DNA of 64,000 nt from CBDFKK01 sp965248815 (GTDB lineage: Bacteria > Pseudomonadota > Alphaproteobacteria > SMXP01): assembly GCA_965248815.1 (NCBI GenBank), contig CBDFKK010000008.1:186001-250000 (forward strand). The letters are read 5' to 3'. Shown here piece by piece: positions 16,846 through 26,072 of this stretch (positions within the stretch are counted from its first letter, which is position 1; each line of letters starts with the position of its first letter). A program made the position numbers and the translations under genes. The notes under the pieces were generated by a model that ran no database searches, had not been told where the DNA came from, and was given only the letters and a program-made list of their open reading frames with translations.

Positions 16846-18057
16846 ATGGTCACATCGAATTACATTGCCACAAAGGAGTACGGCCATTCGGGCATGACGG
16901 AATGGGAGCCGCTGCTTGAACGCGCGCATGCACTTGTCCCCACCCTTCGCGAACGAGCGCCAAAGGCCAATACGGACCGTGTCGTGCCGAAAGACACGTT
17001 AGATGATTTTTACGATCAAAAACTCCTCAGACACTATCAGCCCGGGCCGTTTGGTGGAGAACGGCTGCCATGGGGCATTCAGTTTCACCTCGGGCGTATT
17101 CTCGCCCATGGCTGCCCTTCGACGGCATGGCTCGCGAGTGTTGTCGCTTCGCAGATGGCAGTACCTTGTCGCTTTCCCCGTGAAGTGCTCGAGGAGATTT
17201 TCGCGGACGGACACGACGTCCTGATGGGCATGGGATCGGTTGCCACCGATACGTCAGGAACGGAAGTCGACGGAGGGGCCCGGATTAGCGGTAAGTGGCG
17301 TTTCGTAAGCGGTGTCGATCACACGCGCTGGATGGTGCTCCCGTTGCCACCCTTTCGGCCTTCGGACAAAGAACCTGTTGTGACGGTGGTGCCGTTGAGC
17401 GATGTCGAAATCGACGATCAATGGTTTGTAACGGGCCTCAAAGCAACGGGGAGCAAAGACGTGATCCTCAATGACGTCTTTATTCCGGACCGGCGGATGG
17501 CGCCTTTGTCGAAAATTTTTGGCGATGATCCGCTAGGCGCCGGCATTGATGACGGCTTCATATGGAACAAAAGCCTTCGTGGATTTTTCGGCGCGGGCGT
17601 TCTTGGCCCAATCGTCGGAATGGCCGAAGCGGGACTGGAAGCATATCGGGGCACTACGGCAAAACGCGTGGGAGTCGTCAGGCATGATACAGTGTCCGAA
17701 AGCTCAGCGGTTCAAATGCGGATTGCCCAATCTGACGCCGAAATTAAAACAGCAAGACTGCTTCTAGAAGACCAAATCCACTTTTTGCGCCATTACGGTG
17801 AAAAGGCGCGGAACCTGTCAAAAGACGAGCACATCGAAATAAATCGCGATCGCGCCTACGCCACGAACCTTTGCGTCTCGGCCTTGGAAAGGCTCGCTCG
17901 GAACATGGGTGCGCTTGGGATTTACGAGAAAAATCCCGTACAATTGTACCATCAAGATATTAGAGCTGCTGCATGCCAAATCGCCGTCAACTTTGACCAG
18001 AACATGTCTCGCTTTGGAAAGAATATGCTAGGACTAGAAACAGAACCGCTGATCTAG
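16846..18057 (+). CDS. Acyl-CoA dehydrogenase-fold flavin-dependent monooxygenase-like protein
   Basis: The 403 residues have the acyl-CoA dehydrogenase fold, but in the form seen in two-component flavin hydroxylases (HpaH/HsaA-like group D) rather than in true dehydrogenases. An N-terminal helical domain is followed by a beta domain with RISGKWRFVSGVDHTRWMVL and WFVTGLKATGSKDVIL. The C-terminal helical domain has CVSALERLARNMGALGIY. The typical dehydrogenase catalytic Glu segment and the GTSEI-like signature are absent. No flavin reductase partner is adjacent. The epimerase gene begins 2 nt after its stop, so the two are probably one operon. The substrate cannot be told from sequence. Confidence 0.82.
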   Translation: MVTSNYIATKEYGHSGMTEWEPLLERAHALVPTLRERAPKANTDRVVPKDTLDDFYDQKLLRHYQPGPFGGERLPWGIQFHLGRILAHGCPSTAWLASVVASQMAVPCRFPREVLEEIFADGHDVLMGMGSVATDTSGTEVDGGARISGKWRFVSGVDHTRWMVLPLPPFRPSDKEPVVTVVPLSDVEIDDQWFVTGLKATGSKDVILNDVFIPDRRMAPLSKIFGDDPLGAGIDDGFIWNKSLRGFFGAGVLGPIVGMAEAGLEAYRGTTAKRVGVVRHDTVSESSAVQMRIAQSDAEIKTARLLLEDQIHFLRHYGEKARNLSKDEHIEINRDRAYATNLCVSALERLARNMGALGIYEKNPVQLYHQDIRAAACQIAVNFDQNMSRFGKNMLGLETEPLI

Positions 18058-18059
18058 TG

Positions 18060-19058
18060 ATGACTGACAACAAGAAATTAATTTTGGTTGCAGGTGGCGC
18101 CGGTTTCATTGGCGGTCACGTGGTACGCCTGTTGCACCGGCAAGGCTTCTCCGTCGTAATCCTCGACAATTTTTCAAATGCCAATCGAGATTATGTGCCC
18201 AATGATGTGAACATCGTTGAAGGCTCCAAAGGAGATCGCGAGCTCGTCGCGCGCGCAATCGCCGAGCACAAGCCTACAGGTGTAGTCGACCTCGGCGGAT
18301 ACGCCGACATTTGGGAAAAGAAATTCACCCCGACTCAATACTATGAAAACAACGTGGCTGAGACCGTGCGCTTTGTCGACGCTGTTCTTTCGGCTGGCAT
18401 CACCAACTTTGTCTTTTCCTCAAGCGCCCAAGTCTATGGAGAGACGACCAACGAGCCGATCGCCGAAACCTACGCGCGTTCACCGTTGTCGCTTTATGGT
18501 CGCACCATGCGGGCCTGCGAAGATATTGTCGGAGATCTCTTCGGCGGGTCAGACGCACGCTATGTTATTTTGCGATATTTCAATGTTGCCGGCGCCATGG
18601 ACGACTTGTCATTCGGCCAAACCCAGCCGAACTACTATCACATCATCACCGCGTCATTAAATGTTGCGTTTGGCGTTGTGGAAAAAGTCAACGCTTATGG
18701 CAGCGACTTTGATACGCCCGACGGCACCGGCATTACCGACTACATTCATGTGCAAGACCTGGCGGATATTCACGTCAATGCACTCACAAGGCTGCTAGAC
18801 GGCAGCGACAGTGATATTGTGAACTGCGGTTATGGGCATGGGCGTTCCGTTCTCCAAATCACCAACGCGGTTGCGCGCGTCAGCGGCAACGAAATCCCTA
18901 CAAACTTTATGGAACGACGCGGCAATTTTGGCGGCGTCTCAGTTGTCGACGATAGCAAATTACGCAACACGTGGAATTGGGCGCCCCGGTTTGACGATCT
19001 AGAGACGATTGTGACGCACGCTTATCAGTGGCGGAAACATCTGGAACAAACATCCTAA
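18060..19058 (+). CDS. NAD-dependent epimerase/dehydratase family protein (GalE-like, catalytic Lys replaced)
   Basis: Extended short-chain dehydrogenase. The 332 residues show the Rossmann motif GGAGFIG (about 12-18), then LDNFSNANRDYV as in UDP-glucose 4-epimerases, the SSSAQVYGE strand with its catalytic serine, RYFNVAGA and GTGITDYIHVQDLADIHV. These resemble GalE closely. However, the YxxxK active site reads LYGRTM: Tyr146 is kept but the lysine is methionine (codon ATG at 18507-18509). Activity is therefore doubtful or altered. It is coupled to the monooxygenase-like gene upstream. The 288 bp after its stop hold nothing I recognise. Confidence 0.85.
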   Translation: MTDNKKLILVAGGAGFIGGHVVRLLHRQGFSVVILDNFSNANRDYVPNDVNIVEGSKGDRELVARAIAEHKPTGVVDLGGYADIWEKKFTPTQYYENNVAETVRFVDAVLSAGITNFVFSSSAQVYGETTNEPIAETYARSPLSLYGRTMRACEDIVGDLFGGSDARYVILRYFNVAGAMDDLSFGQTQPNYYHIITASLNVAFGVVEKVNAYGSDFDTPDGTGITDYIHVQDLADIHVNALTRLLDGSDSDIVNCGYGHGRSVLQITNAVARVSGNEIPTNFMERRGNFGGVSVVDDSKLRNTWNWAPRFDDLETIVTHAYQWRKHLEQTS

Positions 19059-19346
19059 GTGATGCCGCGATGGGTTGTGCGGATCGCGATACGACCTCAG
19101 TCAGAAACTCGTCGGCAACCGGTTCGCGGGAGCGACGAGGGCCATTTCTTCAGGAGCGTGTCTTCTCGCACTCTGAAGCGATTTGAGAGTCCTATGAAGA
19201 TAGAGGGGCCAATTGTCACAGAAAAGCAAGACGGCTGTCGTGGCAGACATTCAAGACTCAAAAAGAAGTGTCAGTTGCTTCTCACAATTTCGTATATCGG
19301 CATTTCATGACAACACATTAATTGCTGCCCAGGCGCAAGCCCATCG

Positions 19347-20357
19347 CTAGTCCTTAGGAATGACCTCGACCTTATCGCCGATCGTAATCGTCATTAGATC
19401 TTCACCCAGAATTACCGGGCCCTCATAGATATTCGTTGTTCGATCTACATAACTGCCAATGGACACGTCACCGAGTGCGGCGATATGTGTGAAAACGGCG
19501 AGTTTAGGCTTCGTTAAATTGAACACTGAGGCAGCTTGTTCAGGTGTCGTGTGACCCTCGAGCATTTTCGGGAGCGCTGGGAAGTTTTTGAATTGCGGTG
19601 AAAAATCGAACACCTCATGAAGAATAAGGTCAACGCCCTGGGCATGTTTAATAAGATTGGGGGAATAAGTGGTGTCGCCAGAGATAACAACCGATCTTTC
19701 CTGATAATCTATCCGGTAAGCCAGCGCCGGCATGTCGTGTTCCACTGCGAAGGCTGTGACTTTGATGCCATCCTCCTCATAGATGATTCCATCTTCTGCA
19801 ATTTCGGTCGTTAAAATCGTCATACCAGATGTATTTCCCTTAACACCCATCTCTTCAGAGGTGCTCAAACGACTTGACGTGTCCACTTCATAAGAGCTGG
19901 TCATGTTGTCGACAAACGATTGGGTTCCGGTAGGTCCCCATACCTGTAAGGGCTCGCGCCGGCGTGCATTCATCCACCGAGATAGCCAAACATCGTCGAG
20001 AGAAACGATGTGGTCGAAGTGAAGGTGGGTTAACAAAACTCGGTCAAGCCGTGCAAAAGATTCGACCTCTTTACCAGGGTTTAACTGGGATAATCTGAGC
20101 ACGGCACCGCGGCCTGCATCGACAAGGAATTGTTTTTCGCCCGCAGTGATCAGTGTACTAGAGGTGAACCGCTCAGGATCGAGTGTCGGGGCAGATGTTC
20201 CAAGCAAGGTAACAGTGATGGGAGCGTCATCGCCGGGGCATTTTCCATCAACTTCATTATCGCAGTTATCGGCCTGAGTTAATTGAACCCTAAAGAGAAA
20301 TAAGGCCCCGATCAGCAAAAAGTTAGTAAGCAAAATACTATAGTATTTTCTCCACAT
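19347..20357 (-). CDS. Exported metallo-beta-lactamase-fold hydrolase (RNase Z / arylsulfatase-like)
   Basis: The 336 residues start with a hydrophobic signal or anchor (about 6-25) and a short Cys-containing segment. The MBL fold follows, with LLGTSAP near its start and the metal motif HLHFDH at residues 111-116. Further metal ligands are EHDMPALAYRI, SGDTTYSPNL and EGHTTPEQAA with later FTHIA. The LGT[SG]xP opening and the order of motifs match the RNase Z/AtsA subgroup, but export argues against tRNA processing. A periplasmic esterase, sulfatase or phosphodiesterase is more likely. It lies on the same strand as the RTX gene (332 bp downstream of it) and converges with the epimerase gene. 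Confidence 0.85.
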   Translation of the reverse strand: MWRKYYSILLTNFLLIGALFLFRVQLTQADNCDNEVDGKCPGDDAPITVTLLGTSAPTLDPERFTSSTLITAGEKQFLVDAGRGAVLRLSQLNPGKEVESFARLDRVLLTHLHFDHIVSLDDVWLSRWMNARRREPLQVWGPTGTQSFVDNMTSSYEVDTSSRLSTSEEMGVKGNTSGMTILTTEIAEDGIIYEEDGIKVTAFAVEHDMPALAYRIDYQERSVVISGDTTYSPNLIKHAQGVDLILHEVFDFSPQFKNFPALPKMLEGHTTPEQAASVFNLTKPKLAVFTHIAALGDVSIGSYVDRTTNIYEGPVILGEDLMTITIGDKVEVIPKD

Positions 20358-20689
20358 GAGGACTGCTCCGTAAGTAATTTAGGATGGCATCTGGCCACTA
20401 TGCTGCGCCAAACATAGCAATCAGTCTAGATCCAACCCTGGAATAAATGTCGTTATTCAGGTTTTCTGTTTCCGGCTTGATCACCAGTCCGGCTTTGTTG
20501 CGCTCCTACATGAGCACCCGAATGTCCATTCTTGATGCATGACGGCTCCTACCCGACGGCATCTAAGGCGTGCTCAGGTGCTCCCGTTCTCTAAGAGACA
20601 GCGGCTTGTTTGGTCGGCATGGAGGCGTGCGCGACCTCGCATCACTAAACCGCCGGATCGAAGTGATTGGAGCCTATTCTAAGCCTCGA
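20358..20689. other. Intergenic region without recognised features
   Basis: 332 bp between the end of the RTX/FG-GAP locus and the start of the MBL-fold gene, both on the minus strand. It should hold the MBL-gene promoter. I see no terminator with a clear T run, no repeat and no plausible small gene. Confidence 0.4.
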
Positions 20690-21968
20690 TTAGACCAGCA
20701 TAAAATCGTTGCTATCGAGCGTTAACGACCCGCCGCCATCAAGGATTGTGAGAACTTCGCCGCCGGCCGTGATAGAAATCACCGCGTCAAGGGTAGCGTC
20801 GCCGATGACGTCCGTATTCTGATCAATGGTGAGTTGGGCGAAAGTCAAGCCGTTTGTGAGACCGATTAAGTCGAAGTCGTCCGAAAAATGAGTAATGTTG
20901 TCGGCACCGGCATTTGTCGCGCCCCCATCGCCCGCCGCATAGACGAAAGTATCCCGGTTAAAGCCGCCGCTAAGAGTGTCAGCGCCTAGGCCGCCACTGA
21001 TGGTGTTATTGCCCGCGCCGCCAACTATTTTATCCAACAAATCACCGCCAGTAATGACATCTGCGCCGTCTCCAGCGTCAAAGGTGAAGCTTGCGTCGTA
21101 GCCCGCAGCGGCGGCCGCAGCCGCGTTCAAGGGAAGGGTTACGATGTCGTCTCCTCCCTGCGATTTGTATTGGCTGCCGTCGGCATAGCTCCCTGCATTA
21201 ACATTATTGAAGTCGACTACATCACCTCGTTGGCTGAACAGCGGCGTGTCAAAGAAAATCCCGCCATAAAAAATATACGTGGCGCCAGGGTCACCGGGTA
21301 TTCCCATAACGATGTCGTTGAATCCGTCGCCATTGAAATCCGATCCTGCATCCACCGCATCACCGAGCCTATTGAACGGTTCGGTACTTCCATCTATGCG
21401 AAATCCGTTGAACCCATCAAGGTTACCAAGGTTAAGGGACGCGCCAAAACCCGACGCCTTTCCGTAGACAACATAGACGGCGCCGTCAGGGAAAGGACCG
21501 TTCGGGTTGGCGCCATTGGCTCCTAAAACCAGTTCATCATATCCGTCTCCATTGATGTCACCTGCGCTGATCGAAATGCCGGCCACGTCTCCTGCGTTCA
21601 CGCCGTCGACGCGGAAACCATTGGTGCCGTCGAGCGAGGCCAGGTCAAAATCGGCAGCAAAGCCTGTCGTTTTACCAAAAACGACGTAAGCGCCGCCGGT
21701 AAAACCGTTTATGTCGGGCGCGCCGATAAGTAGGTCTTCAACGCCGTCACCGTTTATATCTCCAACTGAACTAGGTTCGCCTATTTCATCCCCAACATTT
21801 AAGCCCAGAACACGGAATCCATTTGTGCCATCGATGTCACCGAGTTGGACCACGGAGTCGAACCCCGAGGCTTTACCGTAATAGACAAAGACTGCGCCTG
21901 AATCCGGCGCTAACAACGGATTTGAACCCGCAAGTGGGGCGCCCACGATTACATCATCAAACCAGATC
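20690..21968 (-). pseudogene. C-terminal part of the frameshifted RTX/FG-GAP protein
   Basis: This frame continues the protein encoded at 21957-25442 but lacks its own start signals. It resumes in mid-repeat at FDDVIVGAP and carries about three to four FG-GAP blades, each with a DINGDGxxD-type calcium loop and an A/TYVVxGK strand. A short RTX stretch follows (GGAGNNTISGGLGADTLSGGF), then the C-terminal end with DTFVYAAGDGG and a hydrophobic last residue group, as expected of a type I secretion signal. An ATG at 22003 opens the frame but reads out-of-frame repeat sequence. If the frameshift is real, the secretion signal is detached from the main protein; if it is a sequencing error, the two parts form one protein of about 1,580 residues. 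Confidence 0.75.
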
Positions 21969-24900
21969 ATTCTCGCCATAGATACGAAAACCGTCTGTGC
22001 CATCGAGAGTACTAAGGGCGAGAGTCGGGTTAAATCCCGTGGATCGACCGAAGACGACGTAGGCGGTTCCCGTCTGGGGAATGGTGGAACTTAACGGCCC
22101 AAAAGGTGCCCCGATGATCACGTCATCAATGCCGTCGCCGTTTATGTCGCCGCCACCTTTAACCGAAAAACCGCTCTCTTCGCCTAAGGTTAGTGGAATA
22201 GGTGGTACCGGTGGCGAGCCGTCTAACCGGACACCATTGCTGCCATCGAGGCTCGAAAGATCCACGTTGGGCGTAAAGCCGTAGGTGAACCCAAATGTGC
22301 CATTAAAGGCGACATAGGAAGCACCCGAGTTTGTCGAAGTCGTATCCGCGCGATACGCACTAATGAGTACATCAGGAAGTCCGTCGCCGTTAAAGTCTCC
22401 AGCGCTGCTGACAGAGAGGCCCGCTTGATCGTCGGCTCCAACGCCGTTTAGCCGAGAGGCGCCGATCCCATCTAGAATCTGTGTAACTGAAATACTTTCG
22501 CCGGGATCAGTGGCCGACCCGTAGACGATGTAGGCGCCGCCTGCTTGCATCACGCCATTTGGATTCAGAAAGAACGCGCCGATTATTACGTCATCAAAGC
22601 CGTCAATGTTGATGTCCCCGGCACTCGCGACTGACACGCCGAAACCACCGTTAGAACCGATCGCGTTGTCTTCGCCGTCAATACGGAATCCCTCGGGTCC
22701 TGTCATTAAAATATCGAGATTCACTGATGCCCGCGGCGGATTGTTTACAGTCAGTTCTTGCTCGACAAAGATGCTGGAGGACCCTAAGGCAAATTCATCG
22801 AACACAGTTCCGTTTCGCATAACGGGACCTTGGAACACGAAATGTTCATTGAATTGAACAGAGTTTGTCGGGTTCCCGATGATTTCGATTTCTTTACTCG
22901 CCGGTGACAGATCCAGAATCTTAAGCCGGTCAATAACTAGACTGTTGCCGTTGCCGCCGAGATCAATCACTTCGGTGTTCTGAATGCTTCCGTCCGTGAC
23001 CGTTGTCAGATCGAAGACAAAGCCGCTTGAATTGACAAGCAACGTATCAATTCCGGATCCGCCGTCCGCAAGGGCAAAAGCCGTGTTCGAGATGGCAATG
23101 ACGTCATTGTCGCCATCGCCATCGAGCGTATCGGAACCGCTGCTGTCAAAGAGCGTGTCGTTGCCAAGACCTCCAACAACCGTGTCGGCACCAGCGCCGC
23201 CCTGTAAGACGTCGTCGCCGTCCTTTCCCAAAATTAACTCATTGCCTGCGGAACCGATGATCGTGTCGTTGCCGCCACCAGCTTCGATCTCACTGACATT
23301 AAGTAGATTGATGCTCGTGAAGTCCCAGTTCTCTCCTACCGAGTCATCGCCGACGATAGCCATCCCCGGCCCCGAGGCAGCAATCTGCTCAATACCGCTC
23401 AATGGGCCGAAGACCGACGGCAATCCAAGAAAGTCTCCTGGACTAAACTGAATCTGATCGAAACCTGTCGTTCCACTATCTGAATAAATATCTCGACCGT
23501 CTCCCCCACTCCAAACGTAAGTGTCGCTGCCTGCGCCGCCGTCGACGACATCGACGCCTTTTTCACCCTTCAGGCTGTCGTTACCCGCGCCACCCAAAAT
23601 GGTGTCGTCGTGATCTCCGCCCCTAAGTTCATCGTTGTCCGCACCACCATCGATAAAGTCATTACCATTTCCACCATCTATGACATCGTCACCAGCAGAA
23701 CCGATGAGCGTGTCGTCGTGATCTCCGCCCTTAAGTTCATCGTTGCCCGAACCACCGTCGATAAAGTCAACACCATTTCCACCATCTATGACATCGTCAC
23801 CAGCAGAACCGATGAGCGTGTCGTCGTGATCTCCGCCCCCAATTACATCGTTGCCCGCACCGCCATCAACAAAGTCATTTCCATCTTCGCCACCTAGGCT
23901 GTCGCTGCCATCGCCGCCAAGGAGACTGTCGTTTCCGGTGCCGCCACCTATGTCATTGTCAGCAGCAGAGCCAGTGATCGTGTCGTTGCCGCCCTGACCA
24001 TTGATCCCGCTGACATTAAATAAGTTGATGCCGGTGAAGTCCCAATTCTCATCCACCGCGTCATCGCCGAGAATATCCATTCCCGGTCCCAGGGCAGCTA
24101 TCTGCTCAATACCACTCGACGGTCCATCGAAGATTGTCGGCAATCCTCGAAACGCATTGGAAAGAGTTATGATAATATCGGTCTCGGTGCCGACACCGCT
24201 GTCTGCAAACTGATCGCGGCCATCTCCTGCATCCCAGAAATAAGCGTCGCCCTCTTCGCCGCCATCCAGGGAATCTACGCCCCCACCTCCCGTTAAAAAG
24301 TCGACACCCAAGCCGCCGATCAGCGTGTCATCATCCAAACCACCGATAATGGTGTCATTGCCAGCACCGCCATCAGCAAACATAGAGTCGCCGGGAGCTT
24401 CGAAAGCGGCCACGATCGAGTCGTTACCGGCACCACCTGTGACTGTGACGGTCTGCGGTGCCAAATCCGTATTAGTAAAATCGCCGCTAATGGTAATAGT
24501 GTCGTCTTGATCGCTGCCGGAAAGCGAAAAGTCTTCGACGCCGTCGGCAATAAGCGCGACGGTGCTGCCGCCATTGTTGGTAATGACAATGTGGGTGGGA
24601 TCGACAAAACCTGGGTCGCCAGCCACGAAGCCGTTGCGTGCGTTATAGGTGGCGCCGTCTTCCATGAGCAAATCTTCAGCCTGACCGGCTTGGGCGCTCA
24701 CTTGAACTTCATCAAAGCCCGCCCCGCCTTGGACCGTGTCGATGCCGTCGCCGACGATGTAGTCGACCGTGTCGTTGCCGTCGCCCGCATCGATCGAGTC
24801 ATTGCCAGTTCCGCCGACGACCACATCATCACCGCCGCCGGCCACGAGGGTGTCATCGCCCGCACCGCCCAGAAGCGCTTCGTCGCCATCATCGCCTGTG

Positions 24901-25442
24901 ATCAAGTCGTCGCCCGCGCCGCCCATTTCGATTTCGACAGAGCCGCCCAAGAAGACCAAATCTTCCACGTCAATGAGCGTGTTGGTGCCTTCGTCGCCGT
25001 CGGCGAGATTAGTATCGGTGACGATGATCTGTCCGCCGATCAATGCAACGTCATAGTCTTGAATGGCGCCTTGAAATTTGGCCGTATCGATGCCGCTGCT
25101 GCCATCGAGGGTGTCGTTGCCGGCACCCCCAACTAAAGTATCGTTGCCATTGTCCCCTTTGAGCGTGTCGTCGCCGGTTCCGCCATCGAGACTGTCATAG
25201 CCATTTCCGCCGCGGAGATCATCGTCGTCCGCACCGCCCAACAGCGTGTCATCGCCATTATCGCCTTTGAGCGTGTCGTCGCCAGTGCCGCCGTCGAGAG
25301 AGTCGTCACCTTGGCCGCCGATCAACTGATCGTTGCCGTCGTCGCCGATGAGGGTGTCATCGCCTTTCTTGCCTTTGATGGTGTCGCCACCGGAGGTGCC
25401 GGTGAGACTGTCGTCGCCATTGGTACCGTTAATCGTGGACAT
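21957..25442 (-). CDS. RTX calcium-binding / FG-GAP repeat protein, N-terminal part (frameshifted)
   Basis: Large extracellular-type protein of 1,161 residues up to the stop. Residues 1-125 and many later stretches are RTX nonapeptides (GGxGxDxLx), which form Ca2+-loaded beta-rolls. Two related non-RTX modules each carry GRD-containing, GLP- and SGIEQIAA-type segments ending in ENWDFT; they look duplicated. The last 250 residues are FG-GAP (integrin-alpha-like) blades with GDINGDGIDDVIIGAP motifs. The start at 25442 has GGAGG upstream; a start 14 codons earlier is not supported. The frame ends in mid-blade just after RIYGEN. Type I secretion is inferred, but no ABC/MFP genes are nearby. It could be an adhesin or surface-layer-like protein. 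Confidence 0.88.
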   Translation of the reverse strand: MSTINGTNGDDSLTGTSGGDTIKGKKGDDTLIGDDGNDQLIGGQGDDSLDGGTGDDTLKGDNGDDTLLGGADDDDLRGGNGYDSLDGGTGDDTLKGDNGNDTLVGGAGNDTLDGSSGIDTAKFQGAIQDYDVALIGGQIIVTDTNLADGDEGTNTLIDVEDLVFLGGSVEIEMGGAGDDLITGDDGDEALLGGAGDDTLVAGGGDDVVVGGTGNDSIDAGDGNDTVDYIVGDGIDTVQGGAGFDEVQVSAQAGQAEDLLMEDGATYNARNGFVAGDPGFVDPTHIVITNNGGSTVALIADGVEDFSLSGSDQDDTITISGDFTNTDLAPQTVTVTGGAGNDSIVAAFEAPGDSMFADGGAGNDTIIGGLDDDTLIGGLGVDFLTGGGGVDSLDGGEEGDAYFWDAGDGRDQFADSGVGTETDIIITLSNAFRGLPTIFDGPSSGIEQIAALGPGMDILGDDAVDENWDFTGINLFNVSGINGQGGNDTITGSAADNDIGGGTGNDSLLGGDGSDSLGGEDGNDFVDGGAGNDVIGGGDHDDTLIGSAGDDVIDGGNGVDFIDGGSGNDELKGGDHDDTLIGSAGDDVIDGGNGNDFIDGGADNDELRGGDHDDTILGGAGNDSLKGEKGVDVVDGGAGSDTYVWSGGDGRDIYSDSGTTGFDQIQFSPGDFLGLPSVFGPLSGIEQIAASGPGMAIVGDDSVGENWDFTSINLLNVSEIEAGGGNDTIIGSAGNELILGKDGDDVLQGGAGADTVVGGLGNDTLFDSSGSDTLDGDGDNDVIAISNTAFALADGGSGIDTLLVNSSGFVFDLTTVTDGSIQNTEVIDLGGNGNSLVIDRLKILDLSPASKEIEIIGNPTNSVQFNEHFVFQGPVMRNGTVFDEFALGSSSIFVEQELTVNNPPRASVNLDILMTGPEGFRIDGEDNAIGSNGGFGVSVASAGDINIDGFDDVIIGAFFLNPNGVMQAGGAYIVYGSATDPGESISVTQILDGIGASRLNGVGADDQAGLSVSSAGDFNGDGLPDVLISAYRADTTSTNSGASYVAFNGTFGFTYGFTPNVDLSSLDGSNGVRLDGSPPVPPIPLTLGEESGFSVKGGGDINGDGIDDVIIGAPFGPLSSTIPQTGTAYVVFGRSTGFNPTLALSTLDGTDGFRIYGENDLV
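23602..23889. repeat. 108-bp tandem repeats inside the RTX gene
   Basis: Near-identical units begin at 23602, 23710 and 23818, each opening with GTGTCGTCGTGATCTCCGCC. The period is 108 bp, or 36 residues, which is exactly four RTX nonapeptides. Units one and two are almost identical; the third decays after about 75 bp. The protein shows a second 36-residue period near its N-terminus (about 25160-25370). Confidence 0.9.
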
Positions 25443-25820
25443 GAGGTCCTCCGCGATTGCAGATCTTCGATCACGCGGCTGCATCTGGACTTATCAAAGC
25501 TGCGTGGGGCGCCTCGACAAGGAACACATTATTTCGGTGGGGGAGCCTTAGAAAGCTATCTCTCTGTAATTCGTCGTGATTAAGTGTCGTTCGACATCAG
25601 CGCGGGCGCGCCAATCTTATGTCTAAATCCTGCTCATCCAAAAGCGCCGTTCCACCATACCTTCAACACACTGATTATTGACTGATAGATCGGCGTTTTC
25701 AAGCTTGCTAAAGTGTTCATGTTATGACCGCCCTGGCTACTAGGAGTCCAGTGAATATTGCAAAATTGATGATGGCTTCGCGGAGTAAAGCGGACCTCTT
25801 AGGCAGAGCGAAGGTCTGCC
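25443..25820. other. Intergenic region upstream of the RTX gene
   Basis: 378 bp before the pccA-tail duplication. It carries the RTX gene's GGAGG ribosome binding site immediately upstream of 25442 and presumably its promoter. No other feature is recognised, and no protein-like frame is present. Confidence 0.4.
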
Positions 25821-25958
25821 CTAGTCATATTCCAGGATGACATCGTCGACCGCGAGGCTATCGCCGGGAGCGACGAAGATCTCAGAAACAATGCCATCGG
25901 GCTCGGCGGTGAGTACGATTTCCATTTTGATAACTTCTACGACGGGGCGGCGAGATAT
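25821..25958 (-). pseudogene. Degenerate duplicate of the PccA biotin-carrier C-terminus
   Basis: The minus strand reads VVEVIKMEIVLTAEPDGIV and ends in AVDDVILEYD followed by TAG. This matches the last 40 or so residues of pccA (VVEAMKMENVLTAERDGTV, then AVDDVILEFE) 0.8 kb away, in the same orientation. An in-frame TAA closes the frame at 25959-25961 and there is no start, so it is not a gene. Similarity at the DNA level runs from about 25811 to 25946, that is also about 10 bp past the stop codon. The biotin-acceptor MKM has become IKM. Confidence 0.88.
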
Positions 25959-26072
25959 TTAGGCATCTTACTTTGTTTGCGTACCGCGTTCTGCCCGTGC
26001 ATTCCGGGCACACCCCCCATTAACCTCACGTAGCGTATCCTGGGTGCAATACGCACCCACGCTAGCGAGCCA

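Noticed and set aside
23602..23889. Regular repeats as a possible CRISPR array
   Set aside because: Units are 108 bp without spacers, lie within a coding frame and encode RTX nonapeptides; no cas genes are present.
24507..25136. 209-residue plus-strand frame
   Set aside because: It is antisense to the RTX repeats, and repeat codons generate the open frame.
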